From Paracoccaceae bacterium (GTDB lineage Bacteria; Pseudomonadota; Alphaproteobacteria; Rhodobacterales; Rhodobacteraceae), in NCBI GenBank assembly GCA_026982275.1, contig JALSHK010000471.1, positions 1 to 8,792 on the forward strand: 8,792 nt of DNA, given 5' to 3'. The notes below the pieces were generated by a model, which was given only the letters and a program-made list of their open reading frames with translations, was not told where the DNA came from and made no database searches. The translations under genes and the position numbers were made by a program. Shown here one piece after another: positions 1-6,160 of the stretch (its first letter is position 1; every line of letters begins with the position of its first letter).

Positions 1-51
1 TAACTAGCACCATTATAAATATTACCAATTACATATATATTGTGACATGCA
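1..51. other. AT-rich spacer downstream of sppA
   Basis: This spacer is about 25% G+C by count, far below its surroundings. On the minus strand it contains a perfect TATAAT hexamer (plus-strand 12-17), but I find no convincing -35 element at 16-18 bases. It could be the promoter region of the next minus-strand gene, which lies outside the window. No ORF and no terminator hairpin for sppA is visible here. Confidence 0.3.
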
Positions 52-993
52 TTAGCGGGTTATGGAATAGAGCAGCGGTGTTTCAGAGGCAGAAAAACGC
101 TCGACTAGCGAATTTATGCCCAAAACTGTGGATAAACTCCCGCTATACCAAGGCTCTGGCTCGGAAAGCCCCCAATCTTCAACATCAAGATCCGCCAATG
201 CACCATCAAGCGATTCGAGATAGGCCAGCACGGCCTGATCCCCACCCAGCGCATCGACCAGTCCGTTCTCCACCGCCTTGCGCCCCGAAAAAACGCCGCC
301 TGCCGTTACGTCATCCAGTGCGCTTCCGCTCAGGTTGCGCCTCTGGGCGACCAGCCCTTTGAACCACGCGTAGGTTTCCTTGATCATGGCTTCCTGTGCC
401 GCCACCTCGGCCGCGCTGGCTTGCCGAAACGGGCTAACCCCGCCTTTGATTTCCGAGCTGCGAATTACCTGCATGCGCACCCCTATCTGTTCCATCAAGC
501 CGCTCACATCCGGATATTCCATGATCACGCCAACAGAGCCGGTAATGGTGTTTTGCCGTGCAAAAATATAATCCGCGCCCAGCGCCGCAATATAGCCCCC
601 CGAGGCCGCCACCCCGCCCATCTGCGCCACCACCGGCTTTTCAGCCGCCACCGCACGCAGGTTTTCATACAGGATCTCGGAGCCAACCACCGTGCCGCCC
701 GGCGAATTGATCCAGACAATCAGCGCCTTCACATCGTCATCTGCCGCGATCCTGGCCAAGACCTCCTCGCGGTAGCGATCCTGCGTTATAATGCCGTCAA
801 TGCTGATGCGGGCAATCTGCGGACCGGTCGGAAATTCGCTATCGGCACTGCTCACAGCCCACCAGATAATTCCGCCGATCAGCAGCAGCATAAATCCGAT
901 GCCCCGCCAAAAGCCGGAGCGGCGCCATTTACGGCGCCGCTCCTCGTAAAGATCTCTTTCGAAATCTTCTTTTTTGCCATCCCAAGGGGGCAT
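52..993 (-). CDS. sppA: Signal peptide peptidase SppA, 36K type (S49 family serine protease)
   Basis: This is a membrane-anchored protease expected to degrade signal peptides left in the inner membrane after secretion. The 313-residue protein opens with a strongly charged N-terminus (residues 1-27, rich in Arg/Lys/Glu). One hydrophobic segment follows at about 30-48, so the catalytic domain should face the periplasm. Family S49 motifs are present: INSPGG at 95-100, the nucleophile Ser131 in AASGGYIAA, and the general-base Lys183 in SSEIKGG. The Ser-Lys spacing of 52 residues matches the Bacillus subtilis SppA dyad (S147/K199). The length fits the short single-domain form rather than the 67K E. 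coli form. The ATG start shares one base with the rpsA stop (TAATG), and no strong Shine-Dalgarno is obvious, only GAAAGG about 12 bases upstream. This suggests translation by coupling to rpsA. The identity is secure; the physiological substrates are inferred from the family. Confidence 0.93.
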   Translation of the reverse strand: MPPWDGKKEDFERDLYEERRRKWRRSGFWRGIGFMLLLIGGIIWWAVSSADSEFPTGPQIARISIDGIITQDRYREEVLARIAADDDVKALIVWINSPGGTVVGSEILYENLRAVAAEKPVVAQMGGVAASGGYIAALGADYIFARQNTITGSVGVIMEYPDVSGLMEQIGVRMQVIRSSEIKGGVSPFRQASAAEVAAQEAMIKETYAWFKGLVAQRRNLSGSALDDVTAGGVFSGRKAVENGLVDALGGDQAVLAYLESLDGALADLDVEDWGLSEPEPWYSGSLSTVLGINSLVERFSASETPLLYSITR

Positions 994-995
994 TA
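991..995 (-). promoter_or_regulatory. TAATG stop-start overlap joining rpsA to sppA
   Basis: On the minus strand the TAA stop of rpsA and the ATG of sppA share one A (TAATG). This arrangement is typical of translational coupling, where terminating ribosomes re-initiate. It implies that sppA is cotranscribed with the ribosomal protein gene. Confidence 0.7.
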
Positions 996-2675
996 GTCGT
1001 CAGAGCCTTTCAGCGCTGCGCCGAGAATGTCGCCCAAAGAAGCACCGGAATCAGACGAGCCATACTGCTCGATCGCTTCCTTCTCTTCGGCAATCTCGCG
1101 GGCTTTGATCGAAAGACCAAGGCGGCGCGAGGATTTGTCGATATTGGTGACGCGGGCGTCGACCTTGTCCCCAACAGAGAAGCGCTCTGGACGCTGCTCG
1201 GCACGGTCACGAGACAGATCAGAGCGGCGGATGAACGACTTCATGCCGTCATAGGTTACCTCGATGCCGCCATCTTCAATCGATGTCACCTCAACAGTCA
1301 CAACCGCCCCGCGTTTGATGCCGCCAACGGCACCCTCGAACGGATCATCGCCCAGCTCTTTGATCGACAGGCTGATACGCTCTTTATCCGCATCGATGTC
1401 GGTCACAACCGCTTTCACGATGTCGCCCTTCTGGTAATCCTGAATGGCTTCCTCGCCGGAGCGGTCCCAATCAAGGCCCGAAAGGTGGACCATGCCGTCA
1501 ATATCGCCTTCAAGGCCGATAAACAGGCCAAATTCGGTGATGTTCTTGACTTCGCCTTCAACTTCGGTGCCCACAGGGAAGGCCGCTGCGAAATTCTCCC
1601 ACGGATTGCCCTGGGTTTGCTTGAGACCAAGCGAAACGCGGCGCTTAACGGTGTCGATCTCCAGCACCATCACCTCAACTTCTTCAGAAGTGGAAACGAT
1701 CTTGCCCGGATGCACGTTTTTCTTGGTCCAAGACATTTCGGACACGTGAACGAGACCCTCAACACCGGCTTCCAGCTCGACAAACGCACCATAATCGGTG
1801 ATATTCGTCACGCGGCCCTTATGCACGGATTCAAGCGGATAACGCCCCTCCACATCCATCCACGGATCTTCTTGCAGCTGCTTCATGCCCAGCGAAATCC
1901 GCATGGTTTCGCGGTTGATCTTCACAACCTGCACTTTAACAGTGGCACCAATTTCCAGAATTTCGGAAGGATGGTTCACCCGGCGCCATGCCATATCGGT
2001 GACGTGCAGCAAGCCGTCTACGCCGCCAAGGTCCACAAACGCACCGTAATCGGTGATGTTCTTGACCACACCGTCAACGGTGTCACCCTCGGCCAGCTTG
2101 CCAACGATTTCAGCGCGCTGCTCGGCACGGGATTCTTCAAGAATGGCGCGGCGGGAAACCACGATGTTGCCACGGCGACGATCCATTTTCAAAATCTGGA
2201 ACGGCTGGGCAAGGCCCATCAGCGGGCCGGCATCGCGCACCGGGCGCACATCCACCTGAGAGCCGGGCAGGAACGCAACCGCGCCGCCCAGATCAACCGT
2301 AAAGCCGCCTTTGACGCGGCCAAACATGGCCCCTTCAACACGCTCTTCTTTTTCATAGGCTTTCTCAAGCCGGTCCCAAGCTTCCTCACGACGGGCTTTT
2401 TCGCGGCTGATCGCCGCTTCGCCACGGGCGTTTTCTACGCGCTCGAGGAACACTTCTACAGTGTCGCCAACTTCGATTTCGGGGGCTTGGCCGGGCTCGG
2501 CAAATTCTTTTATATCAACACGGCCTTCCATTTTGTAGCCGATGTCGATGATCGCTTGGCCAGCTTCAATTGCGATAACTGTGCCTTTGACGACGCTTCC
2601 CTCGTCAGGGGTTTCAAGTTCAAAGCTTTCATTAAGAAGGGCTTCGAAGTCTTCCATGGATGCGGAAGTAGCCAT
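993..2675 (-). CDS. rpsA: 30S ribosomal protein S1
   Basis: S1 binds mRNA 5' regions and brings them to the 30S subunit for initiation. The 560-residue product contains six S1 (OB-fold) repeats at about residues 24-94, 111-177, 196-264, 281-352, 368-439 and 455-525. Domains 3, 4 and 5 carry the recognisable cores KNITDYGAFVDL, TNITDYGAFVEL and KNITEFGLFIGL. The length matches the usual six-domain form. A start five codons upstream (ATG at 2690) has no ribosome binding site. The chosen ATG has GGAGA eight bases upstream and gives the family N-terminus MATSASMEDFEALLNESF. Upstream is cmk, the common bacterial neighbour; downstream, sppA overlaps the stop by one base. S1 is autogenously controlled in E. 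coli; the structured spacer upstream is compatible with leader-mediated control here, but that is inference. Confidence 0.97.
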   Translation of the reverse strand: MATSASMEDFEALLNESFELETPDEGSVVKGTVIAIEAGQAIIDIGYKMEGRVDIKEFAEPGQAPEIEVGDTVEVFLERVENARGEAAISREKARREEAWDRLEKAYEKEERVEGAMFGRVKGGFTVDLGGAVAFLPGSQVDVRPVRDAGPLMGLAQPFQILKMDRRRGNIVVSRRAILEESRAEQRAEIVGKLAEGDTVDGVVKNITDYGAFVDLGGVDGLLHVTDMAWRRVNHPSEILEIGATVKVQVVKINRETMRISLGMKQLQEDPWMDVEGRYPLESVHKGRVTNITDYGAFVELEAGVEGLVHVSEMSWTKKNVHPGKIVSTSEEVEVMVLEIDTVKRRVSLGLKQTQGNPWENFAAAFPVGTEVEGEVKNITEFGLFIGLEGDIDGMVHLSGLDWDRSGEEAIQDYQKGDIVKAVVTDIDADKERISLSIKELGDDPFEGAVGGIKRGAVVTVEVTSIEDGGIEVTYDGMKSFIRRSDLSRDRAEQRPERFSVGDKVDARVTNIDKSSRRLGLSIKAREIAEEKEAIEQYGSSDSGASLGDILGAALKGSDD

Positions 2676-2683
2676 AAATATAG

Positions 2684-2688
2684 TCTCC
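2684..2688 (-). promoter_or_regulatory. Ribosome binding site deciding the rpsA start
   Basis: GGAGA on the minus strand lies eight bases before the ATG at 2675. The in-frame ATG at 2690 overlaps the upstream side of this site and has no purine-rich element of its own, so the downstream start is preferred. A strong Shine-Dalgarno here differs from E. coli rpsA, which is known for a weak one. Confidence 0.7.
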
Positions 2689-2705
2689 ATTAGTGTTTTT
2701 ACGGG

Positions 2706-2726
2706 CCGAGCGGTTGGGTCCGCCGG
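2706..2726 (-). promoter_or_regulatory. Stem-loop in the rpsA leader
   Basis: The minus-strand RNA can pair CCGGCGG with CCGC-CGG around a six-base loop (ACCCAA), with one bulged U on the 3' side. It gives a seven-base-pair GC-rich stem ending about 30 bases before the rpsA ATG. No U-run follows, so it does not look like a terminator. It may be part of a structured translational leader. Confidence 0.4.
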
Positions 2727-2728
2727 TC

Positions 2729-2763
2729 TTTAGGTTTCGGGTCAGAGGCGGGAAATACCTAAA
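2729..2763 (-). promoter_or_regulatory. Second possible stem in the cmk-rpsA spacer
   Basis: TTTAGGT at 2757-2763 on the minus strand is perfectly complementary to ACCTAAA at 2729-2735, with 21 bases between them. TTTC and GAAA just inside the arms could extend the pairing. It sits between the cmk 3' hairpin and the leader stem-loop at 2706-2726. The pairing is AT-rich and the loop long, so the case is modest. Confidence 0.3.
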
Positions 2764-2799
2764 AGCGATTTGAAAAGCCTAGGCTTTTTCGAATCGCTT
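2763..2799 (-). terminator. Long inverted repeat spanning the end of cmk; possible terminator or attenuator
   Basis: The last codons of cmk, read on the minus strand from 2799, form one arm, and the sequence after the TAG stop forms the other. AAGCGATT pairs with AATCGCTT, then comes one C/A mismatch, a G-C pair, AAAA with TTTT (one bulged A), and GCC with GGC. The stop codon is at the tip. The core 2773-2788 is a perfect 16-base palindrome. The 3' arm runs into a short U-rich end (CGCTTTTAGG). The stem is AU-rich and the U-run is only four bases, so full termination is uncertain and partial read-through into rpsA is plausible. Confidence 0.5.
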
Positions 2800-3414
2800 C
2801 TTCACAAGGGCCACCGCCTTGGCGACAGCCGCGTCTATAGACAATTCCGAGGTATCAAGCAAGAGCGCATCGTCAGAAGCCCGCATCGGTGCCACATCGC
2901 GAGAGGCATCGCGGATGTCGCGCTGGCGCAAATCCATCGCCACGGTTTCCGGCCTGGTATCAGGGTTTTTCGCCTTCAGCTCGTCATATCGCCTCTGGGC
3001 CCGCACCGCGTCGGAAGCGGTAACAAAGAGCTTCACCTCGGCGCCGGGGCAGATCACAGAACCAATATCGCGCCCGTCCAGCACCGCACCACCTTCGCGC
3101 CGCGCAAAATCTTTCTGGAATTCAAGCAATGCCGCGCGCACCGCCGGCAGCGCCGCCACCTTGCTCGCCGCCTGCGCCACCCTTGCGGTGCGAAGCCCCT
3201 CCCGGTGCAGGTCCTGCTCGGTAAGCTCACGCGCGATCTGCGCTGCGGCCTCCGGCAGGATCACCCCGCGCCCCCGCATCATCGCCTTGGCCCCCACGGC
3301 ACGATAAAGCAGGCCGGTATCGAGATGGGCAAAGCCGAATGCTTCAGCCACGGCGCGAGCCACAGTGCCCTTTCCTGCGGCAGCGGGGCCATCTATGGCA
3401 ACGGTAAACTGCAT
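2779..3414 (-). CDS. cmk: Cytidylate kinase
   Basis: This enzyme phosphorylates CMP and dCMP with ATP in cytoplasmic pyrimidine nucleotide salvage and dCTP supply. The 211-residue protein starts MQFTVAIDGPAAAGKGT, with the P-loop at residues 9-17. LDTGLLYR follows at 31-38, DGRDIG at 113-118, and the arginine-rich lid/phosphate-binding stretch RQRDIRDASRD at about 163-173. These are the standard Cmk signatures. Its length is slightly below the roughly 225 residues of the E. coli enzyme. An in-frame TGA 24 bases upstream limits the start to this ATG. The ribosome binding site is weak (GGGAA about six bases away). In many proteobacteria aroA precedes cmk, whereas here ilvD lies upstream after a 215-base gap. 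cmk is followed by rpsA, as is common. Confidence 0.95.
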   Translation of the reverse strand: MQFTVAIDGPAAAGKGTVARAVAEAFGFAHLDTGLLYRAVGAKAMMRGRGVILPEAAAQIARELTEQDLHREGLRTARVAQAASKVAALPAVRAALLEFQKDFARREGGAVLDGRDIGSVICPGAEVKLFVTASDAVRAQRRYDELKAKNPDTRPETVAMDLRQRDIRDASRDVAPMRASDDALLLDTSELSIDAAVAKAVALVKKRFEKA

Positions 3415-3480
3415 GTTGATTCCCGGTTGATTTCCTCATTGTTAGCGCCTCAACGCCCGACTGGCTACCAATCACAGCTA

Positions 3481-3503
3481 TATCCAAGATATTTATCCAA
3501 AAT
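3481..3503. repeat. Near-identical 10-base direct repeats in the AT-rich patch before cmk
   Basis: TATCCAAGAT (3481-3490) and TATCCAAAAT (3494-3503) differ at one base and repeat with a 13-base period. They lie about 70-90 bases upstream of the cmk start. They could be a protein-binding site or part of a promoter, or chance in an AT-rich patch. Confidence 0.35.
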
Positions 3504-3534
3504 ATAATAACTGCAGGCCCGCTTCATCCGCTTC

Positions 3535-3580
3535 CGTTTGTGGGATTTCCACCGAGCGAAGCGAGGCCATAGCCCAAACG
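3535..3580 (-). repeat. Inverted repeat around a mirror-symmetric motif, ilvD-cmk spacer
   Basis: CGTTTGtGGG (3535-3544) and CCCAAACG (3573-3580) are complementary apart from one extra T, with 28 bases between them. The loop contains GAGCGAAGCGAG (3554-3565), which reads the same backwards (a mirror repeat, not a complementary palindrome). Function is unknown; it could be part of a dispersed intergenic repeat. Confidence 0.35.
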
Positions 3581-3589
3581 TGAGGGATT

Positions 3590-3605
3590 TGTTGCGCCAG
3601 CAACA
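3590..3605 (-). terminator. Hairpin shortly after ilvD
   Basis: TGTTGC and GCAACA form a perfect six-base-pair stem with a four-base loop, 24 bases past the ilvD stop. A further GGG/CCC can pair outside it. No U-run follows on the minus strand, so this is more likely an mRNA 3' end-stabilising hairpin or a Rho-linked end than a classical intrinsic terminator. Confidence 0.35.
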
Positions 3606-3629
3606 CAGCCCTTACGGAGGGCGACCGGT

Positions 3630-5462
3630 TTATGGCACAATCCGCACCGCCCCCTTGGCCGCCGAGCTGGCAAATGCCGCATAGGCCCGAAGCGCGGTCG
3701 AAACCCGCCTTGTGCGCTTCTCGGAAGGATACCACGGAGCCGCGCCTTTGGCCGCACGCCGCGCTTCCAGCACCTCGTCCGCCACCGCCAGATTGATAAT
3801 CCGCCCGGGAATATCGATCTCGATAATATCCCCGGTTTCCACCAGCCCTATCAGCCCGCCTTCTGCGGCTTCTGGCGATACATGCCCGATGGACAGCCCA
3901 GAAGTGCCCCCCGAAAACCGTCCATCGGTGAGCAGCGCGCATTTCTTGCCCAGCCCTTTGGATTTCAGGTAGCTGGTCGGATAGAGCATTTCCTGCATCC
4001 CCGGCCCGCCTTGTGGCCCCTCATAGCGGATCACAACCACATCGCCCTCCACCACCTTGCCGGTCAAAATCGCGCTCACGGCGCTATCTTGGCTCTCAAA
4101 AACCTTCGCCGGGCCGGTAAACACCAGATTGCTGTCATCCACGCCCGCCGTTTTCACAATGCAGCCCTCCAGCGCGATATTCCCGCTCAGCACCGCCAGC
4201 CCGCCATCTTGGGAAAACGCATTTTCCCTGCTACGGATAATCCCGCCCGTGCGATCGCGATCCAGCGCCTTATAGCGGTTCCCGGTCGAAAACGCCTCCA
4301 CCGTGCGCACCCCCCCGGGCGCGGCCTTGAAAAATTGCTCCACCTCCGGCTCATTGCTGACCGCAATATCCCATTTCGCCAGCGCATGGCCCAGCGTTTC
4401 GCTATGCACGGTTGGCAGATCCGCATGGATCAGCCCGGCGCGGTTCAGCTCGCCCAGCAGGCCCATAATGCCGCCCGCGCGGTGAATATCCTCCATATGC
4501 ACATTGGCGATCGAGGGCGCCACCTTGCACAATACCGGCACTTGCCTGGAGAGGCGGTCGATATCCTCCATGGTAAAACCAATCCCCCCCTCATGCGCCA
4601 TCGCCAGCAGATGCAGCACGGTATTGGTAGAGCCGCCCATGGAAATATCCAGCGTCATCGCATTTTCAAACGCTTTGAAGCTGGCGATATCCCGCGGCAA
4701 AAGCCCCGCCTCGTTGCCCTCATAGTGCCGCTTGGTGATATCCACAATCCGCGAGCCGCATTCCTCAAACAGCACCTTGCGATCCGCATGGGTTGCCAGC
4801 ATAGAGCCGTTGCCCGGCAGCGCAAGGCCCAGCGCCTCGGCCAGACAATTCATCGAATTGGCGGTAAACATCCCCGAACAAGAGCCGCAAGTGGGGCAGG
4901 CACTTTCTTCGATATCCTGCACCTGTTCATCGGTATAATTATCGTCTGCGGCATAGATCATGGCATCGATCAGATCGATCTTCTGCTCCAGATCATTGAT
5001 CGTCACCTTGCCCGCCTCCATCGGCCCGCCCGAGACAAAGATCGCCGGAATATTCAGCCGCATCGCCGCCATCAGCATGCCCGGGGTGATCTTGTCGCAG
5101 TTGGAAATGCACACAATCGCATCGGCGCAATGGGCATTGACCATATATTCCACACTATCGGCGATCACCTCGCGCGAGGGCAGGGAATAAAGCATGCCGT
5201 CATGGCCCATGGCAATGCCGTCATCCACCGCGATGGTATTGAATTCCTTGGCCACGCCGCCCGCTTTTTCGATCTCGCGCGCCACCAGCTGGCCCATGTC
5301 TTTCAGGTGAACATGCCCGGGCACAAATTGCGTAAAGGAGTTAACCACCGCAATGATCGGCTTGCCAAAATCACCATCTTTCATCCCCGTGGCGCGCCAA
5401 AGCCCCCGCGCGCCGGCCATATTGCGGCCATGGGTAGAGGTGCGAGAACGATAATATGGCAT
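3630..5462 (-). CDS. ilvD: Dihydroxy-acid dehydratase
   Basis: IlvD dehydrates 2,3-dihydroxy-3-methylbutanoate and 2,3-dihydroxy-3-methylpentanoate to the 2-oxo acids, the third common step of valine, leucine and isoleucine synthesis. It is an Fe-S enzyme of the cytoplasm. The 610-residue protein aligns closely from memory with E. coli IlvD across its whole length, including N-terminal THGRNMAGARGLWRATGM and FTQFVPGHVH. Key residues are in place: Mg ligands Asp81 and Asp123 with Lys124 (NCDK), cluster cysteines Cys122 and Cys195 (CPTCGSC), and the catalytic Ser517 in GRFSGGTSGLSIGH. The frame remains open 25 codons further upstream, but the chosen ATG has AAGGA seven bases before it and gives the family N-terminus MPYYRSRTSTHGRN. 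It is flanked on both sides by hairpin-containing spacers, so it is probably transcribed alone. Confidence 0.97.
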   Translation of the reverse strand: MPYYRSRTSTHGRNMAGARGLWRATGMKDGDFGKPIIAVVNSFTQFVPGHVHLKDMGQLVAREIEKAGGVAKEFNTIAVDDGIAMGHDGMLYSLPSREVIADSVEYMVNAHCADAIVCISNCDKITPGMLMAAMRLNIPAIFVSGGPMEAGKVTINDLEQKIDLIDAMIYAADDNYTDEQVQDIEESACPTCGSCSGMFTANSMNCLAEALGLALPGNGSMLATHADRKVLFEECGSRIVDITKRHYEGNEAGLLPRDIASFKAFENAMTLDISMGGSTNTVLHLLAMAHEGGIGFTMEDIDRLSRQVPVLCKVAPSIANVHMEDIHRAGGIMGLLGELNRAGLIHADLPTVHSETLGHALAKWDIAVSNEPEVEQFFKAAPGGVRTVEAFSTGNRYKALDRDRTGGIIRSRENAFSQDGGLAVLSGNIALEGCIVKTAGVDDSNLVFTGPAKVFESQDSAVSAILTGKVVEGDVVVIRYEGPQGGPGMQEMLYPTSYLKSKGLGKKCALLTDGRFSGGTSGLSIGHVSPEAAEGGLIGLVETGDIIEIDIPGRIINLAVADEVLEARRAAKGAAPWYPSEKRTRRVSTALRAYAAFASSAAKGAVRIVP

Positions 5463-5469
5463 GGGAATT

Positions 5470-5474
5470 TCCTT
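5470..5474 (-). promoter_or_regulatory. Ribosome binding site deciding the ilvD start
   Basis: AAGGA on the minus strand lies seven bases upstream of the ATG at 5462. The longer ORF beginning at 5537 has no comparable site and adds 25 residues not expected in IlvD. Confidence 0.65.
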
Positions 5475-5560
5475 GTGTTTTCCGGTTTTCACCCGATTAG
5501 CACAGCCGCAGGGGGGAGCGCCAGAGGGTTTGGACACCGCATCACCTCGGTCGGGAACAG

Positions 5561-5600
5561 CCCCACCCTACGGCACACACCGCTCAAGGATAGGGTGGGG
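5561..5600 (-). terminator. Perfect 10-base inverted repeat after the DUF1203 gene
   Basis: CCCCACCCTA (5561-5570) and TAGGGTGGGG (5591-5600) are exact reverse complements separated by 20 bases. The stem begins immediately after the DUF1203 stop and lies about 100 bases before the ilvD start. There is no U-run. Next to it, GGGTTAACCC (5599-5608) is a second perfect palindrome, overlapping the stop codon and competing for the same bases. The arrangement resembles REP-type palindromic intergenic elements as well as a 3' end hairpin; I cannot choose between them. Confidence 0.45.
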
Positions 5601-5601
5601 G

Positions 5602-6074
5602 TTAACCCACCACCCCCGTCACCCTGCACAAAAAGCAATTATTCCGCGCCGAGCGCACATCAACAAAGGCCACGCCATCATCAGCTAAAATCTCCGCGGC
5701 CACATGCGCGATATCTGCCGCCAGTGTAATCCGCCCCGTGCCATAAACAATCCGGAAATCCGCGCTATACCCTTTGAGCAAATAGTCAGGGCTGGATTGC
5801 AGCACCGGCGGCACGCCCTCTCCCGCCCATGCCCCGCATGCGTCAGCGCACAAAAAAACGGGGCCGGTTTCGGCGTAAGGCTGCTTGCGAGGTAAGGCCG
5901 CGCGGCACAAATCAGCATATCAGCGCCATTGGGCACATCATTCAGACAGTGGCGACAAGGCGTTCCATCGCCGCTAGAAATAGCGCGCTCGGCTGGCTGC
6001 CCATAATCGTCAGCCCCGCCTTTGCGAATATGCGAGACCCATTCAGGGGTATAAGGATGGTAAGTAAGGTGCAT
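5602..6074 (-). pseudogene. DUF1203 family gene, split by a one-base frameshift
   Basis: No molecular function is established for DUF1203. The first half runs from ATG 6074 (GGAGA five bases upstream) and encodes about 63 residues, including MHLTYHP, DDYGQPAERA and the cysteine motif CRHCLNDVPNGADMLI. The second half, in another frame, continues with QPYAETGPVFLCADAC, SSPDYLLKGY, RIVYGTG and VDVRSARNNCFLCRV and stops at 5602. Together they give a full-length protein of about 157 residues in family order with no missing segment. The join lies near 5883-5885: the first half reads CTC GCA AG and the second picks up at CAG CCT TAC, so one base is missing relative to an intact gene. Unshifted, frame one runs on for dozens of unrelated residues to a stop at 5685. 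The cause is a real mutation or a sequencing error; no classical slippery heptamer is visible at the join. Family assignment is from recognised motifs. Confidence 0.8.
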
Positions 6075-6079
6075 GCGTT

Positions 6080-6084
6080 TCTCC
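6080..6084 (-). promoter_or_regulatory. Ribosome binding site of the DUF1203 gene
   Basis: GGAGA on the minus strand sits five bases before the ATG at 6074. It fixes the start of the first half at MHLTYHP rather than at the longer ORF beginning at 6119. No equivalent site precedes the second half, so the second half would not be translated on its own efficiently. Confidence 0.6.
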
Positions 6085-6160
6085 AAATAGCAGGTCTTAC
6101 TTTTGGAGCAGGCGCGCAAAAATAACGACCCGATACTTGCGCATTAATCTTAAGCCGAGC

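Larger units (their letters stand above)
3415..3629. other. Intergenic region between ilvD and cmk
   Basis: This 215-base spacer has two parts. The half next to ilvD (about 3530-3629) is GC-rich with inverted repeats. The middle (about 3478-3512) is AT-rich with two near-identical 10-mers. It should hold the ilvD 3' end signal and the cmk promoter, but I cannot point to a convincing -35/-10 pair. No credible coding sequence is present. Confidence 0.5.

Noticed and set aside
1485..2693. Plus-strand ORF of 402 codons opposite rpsA
   Set aside because: It is the antisense shadow of the S1 gene; its repeated patterns simply mirror the S1 domains, and there is no family match that I recognise.
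3493..3942. Minus-strand ORF across the ilvD 3' end and the spacer
   Set aside because: It is out of frame with ilvD, overlaps its conserved C-terminus, and has low-complexity Arg/Gly-rich content with no family resemblance.
3882..5729. Plus-strand ORF of 615 codons opposite ilvD
   Set aside because: It lies antisense to a fully conserved ilvD, has a His/Arg/Pro-rich composition typical of an antisense frame in GC-rich DNA, and shows no recognisable domain.
5875..5895. Programmed ribosomal frameshift in the DUF1203 gene
   Set aside because: There is no X XXY YYZ slippery heptamer or long homopolymer at the join, and no clear stimulating structure. Mutation or sequencing error is simpler.
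5602..5910. Second DUF1203 half as an independent gene starting at TTG 5910
   Set aside because: It has no ribosome binding site, its first residues overlap the other frame, and it begins in the middle of the domain.
5685..6119. Minus-strand ORF of 144 codons read as a complete gene
   Set aside because: Only its middle part (from 6074 to about 5886) has DUF1203 motifs. The start at 6119 precedes the good ribosome site, and the C-terminal part is out-of-frame sequence.
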